Below, piece by piece: positions 8,592-17,725 of a stretch of 64,000 nucleotides of DNA. Location of the stretch: the NCBI RefSeq assembly GCF_003050905.1, contig NZ_QAOT01000001.1; one strand, given 5' to 3'. The notes under the pieces were generated by a model that did not search any database, had not been told where the DNA came from, and worked only from the letters and a program-made list of their open reading frames with translations. Every line of letters starts with the position of its first letter. Position 1 is the first letter of the stretch. The position numbers and the translations under genes were made by a program. This DNA comes from Cereibacter_A azotoformans (GTDB lineage Bacteria; Pseudomonadota; Alphaproteobacteria; Rhodobacterales; Rhodobacteraceae).

Positions 8592-10700
8592 ATGTCTGCA
8601 CAGACCGCCGCATCGGGGGCGGCCCCTCCCCACGCACATGCCGAACCCGAAGTCACCGAGGGCCTGCCGCCCGGCTTCGGACCCGGCATCATGGGCCATG
8701 TGGCCTTCTGGATCGCTGTCGCCTTCTCGCTCTTCCAGCTCTGGACCGCCGGCTACGGCACCTTGCCGAGCCAGGTGGTGCGGGCGATGCATGTGGCCTT
8801 TCTGCTGCTGCTGGGCTTCGGTCTGGTCGGCAACCTGCTGGCCCGGACGGCGCTGACGCGGGCGATCTTCTGGGGGATGGGGCTGATCGGCTTCGGCACG
8901 GGCATCTACAACTGGGTCTTCTACGAAGAGCTGATCCGGCGGACGGGCTTCCTGACGCAGGCGGATCTCGTGGTCGGCACGGTGCTGGTGCTCCTGGTCT
9001 TCGAGGCGAGCCGTCGGCTGATGGGCTGGCCGCTGGCCATCATCGCCGGGATCTTCCTGGCCTACTGCTTCTTCGGCCAGCATCTTCCCGCGCCCTTCAT
9101 CCACCGCGGCTATGACTTCGAGCAGATCGTCGAGCATTTCGCCTTCGGCACCGAGGGGATCTACGGCACGCCGGTCTATGTCAGCTCGGCCTACATCTTC
9201 ATCTTCGTGGTCTTCGCGGCCTTCCTCGAGCGGGCGGGGATGCTGAACCTGTTCAACGACTTCGCCCTCGGCCTCGTCGGAGGGGTGCGGGGCGGGCCGG
9301 CGCAGGTGGCGGTTCTCTCCTCGGCGCTCATGGGCACGATCTCGGGCTCGGGCGTGGCCAATGTGGTGGCCTCGGGGCAGTTCACCATCCCGATGATGAA
9401 ACGCTTCGGCTTCAAGCCGGCCTTCGCCGGAGGGGTCGAGGCCACGGCCTCGATGGGCGGCCAGATCATGCCGCCGGTCATGGGGGCGGTGGCCTTCATC
9501 ATGGCCGAGACGCTGAACGTGCCCTATGCGGCCGTGGTGCAGGCGGCGATCCTGCCCGCGGTCCTCTATTTCGGCGTGGTCTTCTGGATGGTCTGGCTGC
9601 AGGCCGGGCGCGACGGGCTGAGTGGGCTGCCGCGGGCCGAGCTGCCGAACCCCTGGCACGCGGTCCGCGACCGGTGGCCGCTGATCCTGCCCTTGGCAGC
9701 GCTCGTCTATCTGCTCTTCGCGGGCTACACGCCCATCTTTGCCGGCACGATGGGGCTTGCGCTGGTGGCGGTGCTGATCCTCGGCACGCCGCTCGCCGCC
9801 ATGATCGGGCCGACCGCCTTCCGCATGGTCTTCTGGATCGCGCTGGGGCTGGCCGCGGCGAGCTTCCTCAGGTTCGGGGTCAACTTCCTCGTGCTGGTCA
9901 TCGGGGTGCTGATCCTGGCCTGCGCCCTTTTCCGGGGCACGCGGCCAACCATCGGCATCCTGCGCGATGCGCTGGCGCAGGGCGCGCGGAACGCGCTTCC
10001 GGTGGGCATCGCCTGCGCCGTGGTGGGCATCGTGATCGGCACGCTCACCCTGACGGGCATCGCCTCGACCTTCATCGGCGCGATCATCGCCATCGGGCGC
10101 GAGAACCTCTTCCTGTCGCTCGTGCTGACCATGATCACCTGCCTCGTGCTCGGCATGGGTATCCCGACGATCCCCAACTACATCATCACCTCCTCGCTGG
10201 CGGGGCCGGCGTTGCTCGATCTGGGCGTGCCGCTTCTGGTGAGCCACATGTTCGTCTTCTACTTCGGCATCATGGCGGATCTGACGCCGCCGGTGGCGCT
10301 GGCCTGCTTTGCGGCGGGTCCGATCGCCAAGGCCTCGGGGCTGAAGATCTCGCTGCAGGCGGTGCGGCTGGCGGCGGCGGGCTTCGTGATCCCCTTCATG
10401 GCGGTCTATACGCCCGCGCTCATGCTGCAGGACGGAGGCCCCATCGCCGAGGCCTGGGGCTATCCGGTCGAGGTGATCTACATCTTCCTCAAGGCGATGC
10501 TGGCCATCGGCCTCTGGGGGGTGGCGGTCGTCGGCCAGTTCATCGGACGCGCCAACATGTTCGAGCGGGCGTTGGCGCTGGCGGCGGGCGTGTCGCTGAT
10601 CCTCGCGATGCCGGTGACGGACGAGGCGGGCTTCGGTCTCGCGCTGCTCTTCGCGCTGGTGCACTGGCTGCGCCTGCGCCGCAGCGCGCGGACGGCATGA
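8592..10700 (+). CDS. TRAP transporter fused 4TM/12TM permease
   Basis: A 702-residue polytopic inner-membrane protein in which the small DctQ-type and large DctM-type subunits are fused, the standard form for TAXI-TRAP systems. Many hydrophobic stretches can be counted. The DctM half carries the signature 'AQVAVLSSALMGTISGSGVANVV' and later 'MGIPTIPNYIITSS' and 'FYFGIMADLTPPVALA'. Transport is driven by an ion gradient, not ATP. It follows the binding protein and overlaps the DUF1850 gene by ATGA, so all three are one unit. Substrate unknown; C4-dicarboxylate or glutamate-type is suggested by the DctB/D-like regulators. Confidence 0.9.
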   Translation: MSAQTAASGAAPPHAHAEPEVTEGLPPGFGPGIMGHVAFWIAVAFSLFQLWTAGYGTLPSQVVRAMHVAFLLLLGFGLVGNLLARTALTRAIFWGMGLIGFGTGIYNWVFYEELIRRTGFLTQADLVVGTVLVLLVFEASRRLMGWPLAIIAGIFLAYCFFGQHLPAPFIHRGYDFEQIVEHFAFGTEGIYGTPVYVSSAYIFIFVVFAAFLERAGMLNLFNDFALGLVGGVRGGPAQVAVLSSALMGTISGSGVANVVASGQFTIPMMKRFGFKPAFAGGVEATASMGGQIMPPVMGAVAFIMAETLNVPYAAVVQAAILPAVLYFGVVFWMVWLQAGRDGLSGLPRAELPNPWHAVRDRWPLILPLAALVYLLFAGYTPIFAGTMGLALVAVLILGTPLAAMIGPTAFRMVFWIALGLAAASFLRFGVNFLVLVIGVLILACALFRGTRPTIGILRDALAQGARNALPVGIACAVVGIVIGTLTLTGIASTFIGAIIAIGRENLFLSLVLTMITCLVLGMGIPTIPNYIITSSLAGPALLDLGVPLLVSHMFVFYFGIMADLTPPVALACFAAGPIAKASGLKISLQAVRLAAAGFVIPFMAVYTPALMLQDGGPIAEAWGYPVEVIYIFLKAMLAIGLWGVAVVGQFIGRANMFERALALAAGVSLILAMPVTDEAGFGLALLFALVHWLRLRRSARTA

Positions 10701-11065
10701 GCCTGTGCATCGCAACCGGGGTGGCGGTGCTGTCGCTTGCCACCTCGAGCTTCACGCTGAGCTGGACCCATTCGGTCGAACGCATCGAATGGTGGGAGCG
10801 GTGGGAGGCGACCGAGGCGGGCCTGCGGCCGGTCGAGGCCCGCATCCAGGGCTCGGGCGCGGGGATGGAGCTTCCACCGGATGCCTGGCGCGAGGCGGAC
10901 GGCTGGCACTACGTCCCGCGCCTGCCGCCGCAGCGCGAGGTCCGGCTTGCGGCCTCGGGCATGGCGGCCGGGGGCTGGCGGCTGTGCGCGGCAGGAGAAT
11001 GCCACGAACTCGGCGCCGAGGCGGGCGAAGGGCTCCGCCTCTGGCAGGCCGCCGACTGCGGCTGA
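10697..11065 (+). CDS. DUF1850 domain protein
   Basis: A 122-residue protein that opens 'MSLCIATGVAVLSLATSSFTLSWTHSVERIEWWE'. The SWTHSVE...WE core is the DUF1850 signature; genes of this family are repeatedly found at the end of TAXI-TRAP operons, but no biochemical role is established. The start overlaps the permease stop (ATGA). A short hydrophobic N-terminus may be a membrane anchor or signal. Its position suggests an accessory or assembly factor for the transporter. Confidence 0.8.
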   Translation: MSLCIATGVAVLSLATSSFTLSWTHSVERIEWWERWEATEAGLRPVEARIQGSGAGMELPPDAWREADGWHYVPRLPPQREVRLAASGMAAGGWRLCAAGECHELGAEAGEGLRLWQAADCG

Positions 11066-11084
11066 GGCTGAGGGGCCGCGAGGT

Positions 11085-12365
11085 TCAGCTCCGGGCTCGG
11101 CCGCCGACCCAGACCGCGCGGATGGCCCGGTCGTCTCCCATCATGATGGTCGGGAAGAGCGCCTGCCAGATCGTCTCGGCGCGGCGGGTGGCCTGTTCGA
11201 TGGCGGGCGTCGAGGCGAGATCCACCACCACGATGTCGGCCTCCATGCCCGGCGCGAGGTTGCCGATCCGGTCCTCGGCCCGGAGTGCGCGGGCCGAGCC
11301 CGCCGTTGCCAGCCACCAGAGCTGCGCGGGATGCAGCGCCTGTCCGCGCAGCTGGCCGATCTCGTAGGCGGCGGCCATCGTGCGCAGCATCGAGAAGGAC
11401 GAACCGCCCCCCGTGTCGGTCGCCAGCCCGACCCGGATGCCCTCGGCCACGAGGCCCATGTCGAACAGCCCCGAGCCGATGAAGCTGTTCGAGGTCGGGC
11501 AATGGACGAGACTCGCCCCCGCCTCGGCCAGCCGCGCGCGCTCGCGCGGGGCGAGGTGGATCGCATGGCCGAAGACCGCACCCTCGCGCAGCAGGCCCTG
11601 CGCCTCGTAGGTGTCGAGATAGTCGCGCGCCTGCGGATGAAGCTCCTTCACCCATTCGATCTCGTCGAGCTGTTCGGAGAGGTGGGTCTGCATCAGGCAA
11701 CCGGGGTGCTCGCGCCAGAGCGCGCCAAGCGCCGCAAGCTGCTCGGGCGTCGAGGTGGGCGAAAAGCGGGGCGTGATGACATAGGAAAGCCGGTCCCGCC
11801 CGTGCCACTTCTCCAGAAGCCGCTTGCTGTCGGAATAGGCCGTTTCGGCCGTGTCGCGCAGCCCCTCCGGGGCGTTGCGGTCCATGCAGGTCTTGCCCGC
11901 AAAGGCGCGCACACCCCTCTGGCCGGCCGCCTCGAAGAAGGCGTCCACGCTCTCGGGGTGGATGGTGCAGTAGCTGCAGACGGTGGTCGTGCCCTGCGCC
12001 AGCGTGAGATCGAGATAACGGCCGGCGATGTCGGCGGCATAGCCCGGATCGCCAAAGCGCATCTCTTCAGGGAAGGTGTAGGTCACCAGCCAGTCGATCA
12101 GCCGCTTGCCCCAGCTCGCGATGATGGCGGTCTGCGGATAATGCACATGGGCGTCGATGAATCCCGCCGAGATCAGGGCCTGCCCGTAGTCGGTCACCCG
12201 CGCCTCGGGATGGGCCGCGCGGAGCCTGTCGGCCGGACCCACGGCCCGGATCCGCCCTTCGTCCACAAGAACGCCGCCGCGGGTTTCGTGCCGGGCCGCG
12301 GCCTCTCCTTCGAGGAACGGGTCGCCGGCGAAGGACAGGACCTGTCCCAGCAGCAGGTCGGTCAT
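11085..12365 (-). CDS. guaD: Guanine deaminase
   Basis: A 426-residue amidohydrolase. The metal-binding HxH lies in 'FIDAHVHYPQTAI', followed by the guanine-deaminase stretch 'SWGKRLIDWLVTYTFPEE'. Later zinc ligands are in 'LMQTHLSEQ', 'GHAIHLA' and 'LATDTGGGSS'. The length is normal for the family. It hydrolyses guanine to xanthine plus ammonia in purine salvage or use of purines as nitrogen. It converges on the TRAP/DUF1850 unit and diverges from mgtE, so it has its own promoter in the gap at 12366-12494. Confidence 0.92.
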   Translation of the reverse strand: MTDLLLGQVLSFAGDPFLEGEAAARHETRGGVLVDEGRIRAVGPADRLRAAHPEARVTDYGQALISAGFIDAHVHYPQTAIIASWGKRLIDWLVTYTFPEEMRFGDPGYAADIAGRYLDLTLAQGTTTVCSYCTIHPESVDAFFEAAGQRGVRAFAGKTCMDRNAPEGLRDTAETAYSDSKRLLEKWHGRDRLSYVITPRFSPTSTPEQLAALGALWREHPGCLMQTHLSEQLDEIEWVKELHPQARDYLDTYEAQGLLREGAVFGHAIHLAPRERARLAEAGASLVHCPTSNSFIGSGLFDMGLVAEGIRVGLATDTGGGSSFSMLRTMAAAYEIGQLRGQALHPAQLWWLATAGSARALRAEDRIGNLAPGMEADIVVVDLASTPAIEQATRRAETIWQALFPTIMMGDDRAIRAVWVGGRARS

Positions 12366-12515
12366 GACAGGTCTCCCCTCTGGTCAAGCGCTCAACCTAG
12401 ACCCTTTCGAGGGCAGCGTAAATTTCCTGCCGCCCCTGTTTCTGCGCGCCATCCTCCGATATGGTCGCGGCGTAAGCGGAACGGGGGCGCCACCTTGCAG
12501 GCAGAAACGGGCGAC

Positions 12516-13874
12516 ATGCGCGAGGAAGAGCGGTCGGGTGTGCCCGACCGGGTGGTGACCTCGGTTCTCGAGGCCGTGGACGAGCGCGACGAGGCGCGCC
12601 TGTCGGACCTGCTCGAGCCGCTCCACGCCGCCGACATCGCCGACGTGCTCGAACAGATCGGCCCGGCCGAGCGGCGCGAGCTGCTGACGCTCTGGTCCGC
12701 CGGCATCGACGGCGAGATCCTCTCGGAGATCAGCGATTCGATCCGCGAGGAGGTGATCGAGCATCTCCCGCCGGAGGTCATCGCCGAGGCGGTGCGCGAA
12801 CTCGACACCGACGACGTGGTGGACATCCTCGAGGACCTAGAGGAACAGCAGCAGGAGGCGATCCTCGGCGCGCTCGACCGCGCCGACCGGGTGGCGGTCG
12901 AACAGGCGATGGCCTACCCGGAATATTCCGCGGGCCGCCTGATGCAGCGCGAGGTCGTCGTGGCGCCGATCCACTGGACGGTGGGCGAGACCATCGATTT
13001 CCTGCGCCGCAGCGAGGAGCTGCCCGACCAGTTCTATCACGTCATCCTCGTCGATCCGCGGATGAAGCCGCAGGGCTATGTCACGCTCGGCCGGCTGCTC
13101 TCGTCGCGCCGCGAGGTCCGGCTGGCCGACATCGAGGAGGAGAGCTTCCGCACCATCCGCGCCACCATCGAGGAGTCGGAGGTGGCCTATATCTTCAACC
13201 AGTATCACCTGATTTCCTGCCCGGTGGTGGATGAGAACGACCGGCTGGTGGGGATCATCACCATCGACGATGCGATGAACGTGCTCGATGAGGAGCATGA
13301 GGAGGACATCCTTCGTCTGGCCGGTGTGGGCGACGAGAGCAGCCTCTCGGACGGGCCGGTCGCCACCGCGCGCCAGCGGCTTCCCTGGCTGGTGGCGAAC
13401 CTCTTCACCGCCTCGCTCTCGGCCCTCGTGATCTCGGGTTTCGAGGCGACGATCGCGCAGCTCGTGACGCTGGCGGCCCTCATGCCCATCGTCGCCTCGA
13501 CCGGGGGGATCGCGGGGACGCAGTCGCTCGCCGTCGCCGTGCGGGCGCTGGCGACGCGCAACCTCACCTCGGCCAACGCGCCGCGGGTGGTCCGGCGGGA
13601 ACTGATGGCCGGTCTGCTGAACGGGCTGGGGCTTGCGCTCATCCTGGGGCTGGCGGGCTTCGTGATCTTCGGCGACCCTCTGCTGGGCGCCGTGCTGGGG
13701 ATGGCCATGATCTGCAATCAGGTCGTGGCGGCCCTGGGCGGGGTGCTGGTGCCCCTCGGGCTCAACCGGCTCGGGCTTGACCCGGCGCTTGCCTCGGGCA
13801 CCTTCGTCACGACGCTGACCGATGTCATGGGGTTCTTCGTCTTCCTCGGGCTTGCCACGCTGGTGCTGACATGA
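12516..13874 (+). CDS. mgtE: Magnesium transporter MgtE
   Basis: About 452 residues. Cytoplasmic MgtE N-domain (residues about 20-125, 'LLEPLHAADIADVLEQ'), two CBS domains (about 130-260), then five hydrophobic helices with the conserved 'PIVASTGGIAGTQSLAV' and 'NQVVAALGGVLVPL'. It is a Mg2+-gated channel whose N-domain and CBS domains sense internal magnesium. The ATG at 12516 is used; a TTG at 12495 would add seven residues, and neither has a strong ribosome site. It overlaps the next gene by ATGA. Confidence 0.9.
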   Translation: MREEERSGVPDRVVTSVLEAVDERDEARLSDLLEPLHAADIADVLEQIGPAERRELLTLWSAGIDGEILSEISDSIREEVIEHLPPEVIAEAVRELDTDDVVDILEDLEEQQQEAILGALDRADRVAVEQAMAYPEYSAGRLMQREVVVAPIHWTVGETIDFLRRSEELPDQFYHVILVDPRMKPQGYVTLGRLLSSRREVRLADIEEESFRTIRATIEESEVAYIFNQYHLISCPVVDENDRLVGIITIDDAMNVLDEEHEEDILRLAGVGDESSLSDGPVATARQRLPWLVANLFTASLSALVISGFEATIAQLVTLAALMPIVASTGGIAGTQSLAVAVRALATRNLTSANAPRVVRRELMAGLLNGLGLALILGLAGFVIFGDPLLGAVLGMAMICNQVVAALGGVLVPLGLNRLGLDPALASGTFVTTLTDVMGFFVFLGLATLVLT

Positions 13875-14434
13875 CGCTTGCGGCGCGGAAGGCCGAGGCC
13901 CGTCGCGCCGCCGGCGCCGCGCGGGCGCTGGCGCACGAGGCGGGGCAGGGGCAGGCGGCGGAGCTTCTGGCGGACTGGCTGGCGCCGCACCGCGGCCGCG
14001 TGCTCTCGGGCTATATGGCGATCCGGTCCGAGATCGATCCGCTTGCGGCCATGATCGCCCATGACGGGCCGGTCTGCGTGCCGGTGATCGTGGGCCCCGG
14101 CCAGCCGCTGCGCTTTCGCGAATGGAGCCCGGGCTGCCCGATGATCGAGGGACCGTTCGGTGCCCGCGTGCCGCCGGAGGGCGCCTGGCTCGATCCCGAA
14201 CTGCTGATCGTGCCGCTGCTCGCCTTCGACCGCCGTGGCTATCGTCTGGGCTATGGGGGCGGGTTCTACGACCGGACGCTGGAGCGGCTGCGTGCGCTGC
14301 ATCCCGTCACGGCGGTGGGCTTCGCCTTCAGCGCGCAGGAGTTGCCCGAGGTGCCGATCGAGCCGACCGACCAGCCGCTCGACGCGATCCTGACCGAGAC
14401 GGGGCCGATCCCGCTCCGCGGACCGCGGATCTAG
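13871..14434 (+). CDS. 5-formyltetrahydrofolate cyclo-ligase
   Basis: A 187-residue enzyme of the YgfA/MTHFS family, converting 5-formyl-THF to 5,10-methenyl-THF with ATP. Family markers are the N-terminal basic helix, 'GYMAIRSEIDP', and the glycine loop 'LGYGGGFYDRTLERL', which binds ATP. The start overlaps mgtE by four bases. The stop codon shares a CTAG palindrome with the stop of the convergent AAA ATPase gene, so the two genes are packed tail to tail with a 4-bp overlap. Confidence 0.9.
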   Translation: MTLAARKAEARRAAGAARALAHEAGQGQAAELLADWLAPHRGRVLSGYMAIRSEIDPLAAMIAHDGPVCVPVIVGPGQPLRFREWSPGCPMIEGPFGARVPPEGAWLDPELLIVPLLAFDRRGYRLGYGGGFYDRTLERLRALHPVTAVGFAFSAQELPEVPIEPTDQPLDAILTETGPIPLRGPRI

Positions 14435-15750
14435 CGGGCGATCGTCTCGTCCCGGACGAACATGTTCGACCAGGCGCGGTCGATCAGGGCGGGGCTCATC
14501 TGGTAGGGCAGGCCCTCGAACTCGCAGACGGCGGCCATCTGGTCGATCAGATAGACCGGCATGTAATTGGCGTAGCGGTTGCCGATCGTGGGGAACTTCA
14601 CCTTCATCAGATGCAGCAGGGCCGCCTCGTCGAGCGGCATCTTCCGCTTTCGCGCCACCATCGCGAAGATCTTGAGGAAGTTCTCCTGGGTCGGGCCTTC
14701 GATCTTGATCTTGAAGAAGATCCGCCGCAGGGCCGCGCCGTCGAAGATCTCGTTCGGGTGGAAGTTGGTCGAGAAGATCACCAGCGTGTCGAAGGGCACG
14801 GTGAACTTCTCGCCCGATTGCAGCGCCAGGATGTCGCGCCCTTCCTCGAGCGGGACAATCCAGCGGTTGACCAGCTTCTGCGGGGGCTCGGCCTGCCGAC
14901 CGAGGTCGTCCACGATGAAGATCCCCCCGGTCGCCTTGAGCTGGAGCGGCGCCTGGTAGGTGCGCGCCACCGGGTTGTAGGTCAGGTCGAGCATGTCGAG
15001 CGTCAACTCGCCCCCCGTGATTACCGTCGGCCGTTCGCACCAGACATAGCGGTTGTCGAACCGGTTCGAGGTGCGGCGCAGGCTGTTGGGATCATCCACC
15101 GCCGCCTCGGCCGAGCGGTGCACGATCGGGTCATAGACCGTGATGACCTGGCCGGAATATTCCAGCGCGCGCGGCACATGGATCCGGTCGCCGAGCGCGT
15201 CGCGGATCCCGTTCGAGATGGAGGATTTCCCGTTGCCGGGCGGGCCATACATCAGGATCGACCGGCCCGAGGTGACGGCCGGGCCGAGATGATCCAGCAG
15301 CTCGTCCGGCAGGATCAGGTGCCCCATGGCCGAGGTCAGCTGCGCGCGCGTGAGCTTGATGTTGCGCACCGACTGCCGCTCGACCTGGCTGCGATAGTCG
15401 TCAAGCGGAACGGGCATGGCGCCGTAATATTCCGACTGGCCCAGCGCATCGAGCGCCCGCGCCTTGCCCCCGTCGGTCAGCTGGTAGCCCATCTCGTTGC
15501 CCGAGGTGGCGTGCAGCGTCCCGGTCGCCTCGATCAGCCGCTGACCACGGGCGAGATCCACCAGCTCCTGCGTGAGCTGGGGGGGCAGGCAGATGACCCG
15601 CGCGATCTGCGACACGAGGTCCAGGTTCATGCGGAACATGGTCTTGATCAGGATGTCGCGCAACATGACCAGGGGCAGGCCCGTGTCCGCCAGCGTGCGC
15701 GGCGACGGAGGAGCTGTGACGTCTGGGTTCTGCATGTTCATGGATTGCAC
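14431..15750 (-). CDS. AAA family ATPase adjacent to the Tad locus
   Basis: A 439-residue protein. The first 150 residues are a helical, winged-helix-like region ('LRDILIKTMFRMNLDLVSQIAR', later 'MGYQLTDGGKARALDAL'). The ATPase core has Walker A 'MYGPPGNGKSSIS' and a Walker B-like 'GGIFIVDDLGRQ', then 'LVIFSTNFHPNEIFDGAALRR' resembling sensor 1. Similar proteins are found beside tad/cpa genes in alphaproteobacteria, but I know no defined function. It lies 12 bp from the prepilin peptidase in the same direction, so it may be the last gene of the pilus operon. A shorter start (Met4 or Met6) is possible. Confidence 0.65.
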   Translation of the reverse strand: MQSMNMQNPDVTAPPSPRTLADTGLPLVMLRDILIKTMFRMNLDLVSQIARVICLPPQLTQELVDLARGQRLIEATGTLHATSGNEMGYQLTDGGKARALDALGQSEYYGAMPVPLDDYRSQVERQSVRNIKLTRAQLTSAMGHLILPDELLDHLGPAVTSGRSILMYGPPGNGKSSISNGIRDALGDRIHVPRALEYSGQVITVYDPIVHRSAEAAVDDPNSLRRTSNRFDNRYVWCERPTVITGGELTLDMLDLTYNPVARTYQAPLQLKATGGIFIVDDLGRQAEPPQKLVNRWIVPLEEGRDILALQSGEKFTVPFDTLVIFSTNFHPNEIFDGAALRRIFFKIKIEGPTQENFLKIFAMVARKRKMPLDEAALLHLMKVKFPTIGNRYANYMPVYLIDQMAAVCEFEGLPYQMSPALIDRAWSNMFVRDETIAR

Positions 15751-15762
15751 CGGAAGCGGGGA

Positions 15763-16266
15763 TCAGCCGTCAAGGATTGCCGCGAGAAGGTAAAGGAACA
15801 GCATACCCGCCAGCGCCAGCCCCATGGGAAAGTCACGGCGCCGCCAGCTCTCCCATTCGGCGGTGGCGCTGCGGAACGGAGGGACGAGACCCAGCCCACG
15901 ATGGCTGGCGAAGGCGCCGAGAAGGGACGCGGCCAGCAGGCCCATGGCGAGGCGCAGGTCTCCCAGGGCGAAGAACGGCGCCATCGCGGCGGCGAACTTG
16001 GCGTCTCCCGCGCCGACCATCCGGCCCAGGTTCATCAGGAAGCCGATGACCAGCACGACAAGCAGGTGAAGCCCGCGCCAGAGCCAATCCTCGAGCGGGA
16101 GCGCCATCGGGCCGACGACCAGAAAGACCAGCGCCAGGGCCATCACCGCCTTGTTCGGGATCTTCATGAATTTCATGTCGCTCCAGGCGACCCAGAGCGC
16201 GATCGGCACGACGAAGGGCAGGAACCAGAGCGCCGCCGTCGGAGAGGTTGCCACCAGACCCTGCAT
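15763..16266 (-). CDS. cpaA: Prepilin peptidase TadV/CpaA
   Basis: A 167-residue polytopic protein of the GXGD aspartyl protease family. Catalytic Asp residues are in 'WSDMKFMKIPN' (near residue 30) and 'MVGAGDAKF' (near residue 85), both at the cytoplasmic ends of membrane helices. It cleaves the short leader from Flp pilins, here presumably the products at 26096 and 26434. Its ATG is two bases from the stop of the upstream TPR gene. Standard length for the Tad-type peptidase, without the methylase domain of PilD. Confidence 0.88.
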   Translation of the reverse strand: MQGLVATSPTAALWFLPFVVPIALWVAWSDMKFMKIPNKAVMALALVFLVVGPMALPLEDWLWRGLHLLVVLVIGFLMNLGRMVGAGDAKFAAAMAPFFALGDLRLAMGLLAASLLGAFASHRGLGLVPPFRSATAEWESWRRRDFPMGLALAGMLFLYLLAAILDG

Positions 16267-16268
16267 CG

Positions 16269-17114
16269 TCAGCCCGCGTCGAGCGCCTCGAGGCTGCGGA
16301 CGGCCGCCTCGAAATACTGCGGATGCGTGTCGATCGCCGATTGCAGCAGACCCTTGCCCACGGTCACATCGCCCTTCTTCACCGCGGCCAGGGCGAGCGT
16401 GTAGATCAGCTCGGCCCGCTCCTTCTGGGTCATCTGGATCACGGGAAGGTCGTATTTCCGCTGGGCGCCGCGGGCCAGCACGAGGTTGTTCTTGGTGGTG
16501 AACGAGGTCGGGTCGTAGGTCAGCGCCTCGTAGAACAGCCGCTCGGCCGCGGCCGCATCGCCGCGCGTCAGCTTGGAGAAGCCCCAGTTGTTCAGCACGC
16601 CGGCGGGCTGGGTCGTCATGCCGACGGCGGTCTCGTAAAAGCTGTCCGACTTCTTCCAATGCTTCCGGCTGTCGGCCACCATCGCCTCGAGCCGATACCG
16701 CTGGAAGGTCTCGTAGGTGGGGGGGATGCTGGCCAGCTCCTGCTCGGCCCGGCTCCAGTCATTCGCCCGGATCAGCGCGTCGGCGAAGGCCACGCGATCC
16801 TCGTTCGTGCCCTCGTGGGTGTTGACCACCTGACTCCAGACGGTGGCCGCCTCGGCCGGACGCTGCGCGCGCACCAACGACTTCGCCAGCCCGCGCTTGA
16901 GGTCGATCCGGTCCGGGGCCTTGTCCACGGCGCCGCGGAAATAGGCCACCGCCTCGTCCGGCGCCCCGACGGTCAGCATGATGTCGTTGAGGTTGCTTTC
17001 GTCGATGATGTTGACGCCCTTCAGGGCGCGATCCACATCGGCATCACGGCCGCCACAGGCACTCAACATGGTCGTGCCGGCAAGGCACAAGGCGGTCAGG
17101 ACAGGGTGGCGCAT
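16269..17114 (-). CDS. tadD: TadD-like TPR lipoprotein (longer copy)
   Basis: A 281-residue protein with a lipoprotein signal ('LTALCLAGTTMLSACGG', lipobox LSAC) and several tetratricopeptide-like helical pairs, for example 'PDEAVAYFRGAVDKAPDRID' and 'AAAERLFYEALTYDP'. TadD-type lipoproteins help assemble the secretin pore of Tad pili. A second, smaller TPR lipoprotein is encoded just upstream, so the locus has two, a common arrangement in Rhodobacterales. The start at 17114 is set by the signal peptide; longer reading frames upstream lie in another frame of the neighbour. Confidence 0.75.
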   Translation of the reverse strand: MRHPVLTALCLAGTTMLSACGGRDADVDRALKGVNIIDESNLNDIMLTVGAPDEAVAYFRGAVDKAPDRIDLKRGLAKSLVRAQRPAEAATVWSQVVNTHEGTNEDRVAFADALIRANDWSRAEQELASIPPTYETFQRYRLEAMVADSRKHWKKSDSFYETAVGMTTQPAGVLNNWGFSKLTRGDAAAAERLFYEALTYDPTSFTTKNNLVLARGAQRKYDLPVIQMTQKERAELIYTLALAAVKKGDVTVGKGLLQSAIDTHPQYFEAAVRSLEALDAG

Positions 17115-17152
17115 GTTCTTGCGTCCTCTTGCTGCTCGATCCCGGTCGCCCC

Positions 17153-17719
17153 CTAGAGCTGCGAGAGCAGCACATACTGCCCCTGCCCGCGCCGCACGAG
17201 GGAGAACTCGTGTCGCTCTTCCTCTTCCGGATAAAGGGTCGAGGCGCTTTTCACGATGGCGCGCTGCAGATTTTCGCGGATGGCGTCCGTTGCGCCACTG
17301 TCGAGCGCAAAGGCCTGCTGGAAGACGAGCCTCGCCTCGGCCGTCCGTCCCCGCTCCATCAGGACGACGCCCAGATTGTTGACAGCCGGCACGAAGGCGG
17401 GATCCATCTGGATCGCCTGCCGCAGCAACTGCTCGGACTGGTTCAGCCGCCCGAGCTGCAGGTTCGCCGAGCCGAGCGCCGAAAGGACGTCGGCGTTGAT
17501 CCCCTGTTCGGACGCCGCGCGCAGGTAGGCCCGAAGGGCCAGCTCGGCCTCTCCCGCCGCCAGAAGCCGGTGACCGACCAAGAGCCCATCGACCCCGTTC
17601 CGACCCGGATCCACGGCAAAGGGTGCATTGCGCGCAACCGCTTGCCGGGACAGCGCGTCCGGCGCACCGCAGGCCGCAAGGATCACGCAGGAAAGGAGGA
17701 TCGGCAGGCCTCGGGTCAC
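17153..17719 (-). CDS. TadD-like TPR lipoprotein (shorter copy)
   Basis: A 188-residue predicted lipoprotein: signal 'LPILLSCVILAACGA' with lipobox LAAC, then two or three TPR units ('ADVLSALGSANLQLGRLNQS', 'PAFVPAVNNLGVVLMERGRT'). It probably acts as an outer-membrane assembly factor for the pilus secretin along with the longer copy downstream. It starts six bases after the stop of tadC, on the same strand, so it is part of the same message. Confidence 0.75.
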   Translation of the reverse strand: MTRGLPILLSCVILAACGAPDALSRQAVARNAPFAVDPGRNGVDGLLVGHRLLAAGEAELALRAYLRAASEQGINADVLSALGSANLQLGRLNQSEQLLRQAIQMDPAFVPAVNNLGVVLMERGRTAEARLVFQQAFALDSGATDAIRENLQRAIVKSASTLYPEEEERHEFSLVRRGQGQYVLLSQL

Positions 17720-17725
17720 GTTCTC

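Noticed and set aside
8394..10715. 773-residue open frame antisense to the TRAP permease
   Set aside because: It has highly charged, low-complexity composition without a domain and overlaps a permease with unmistakable TRAP signatures.
12366..12515. Possible magnesium riboswitch before mgtE
   Set aside because: The gap from the divergent guaD start to mgtE is short and I see no paired-helix pattern typical of ykoK or mgtA leaders.
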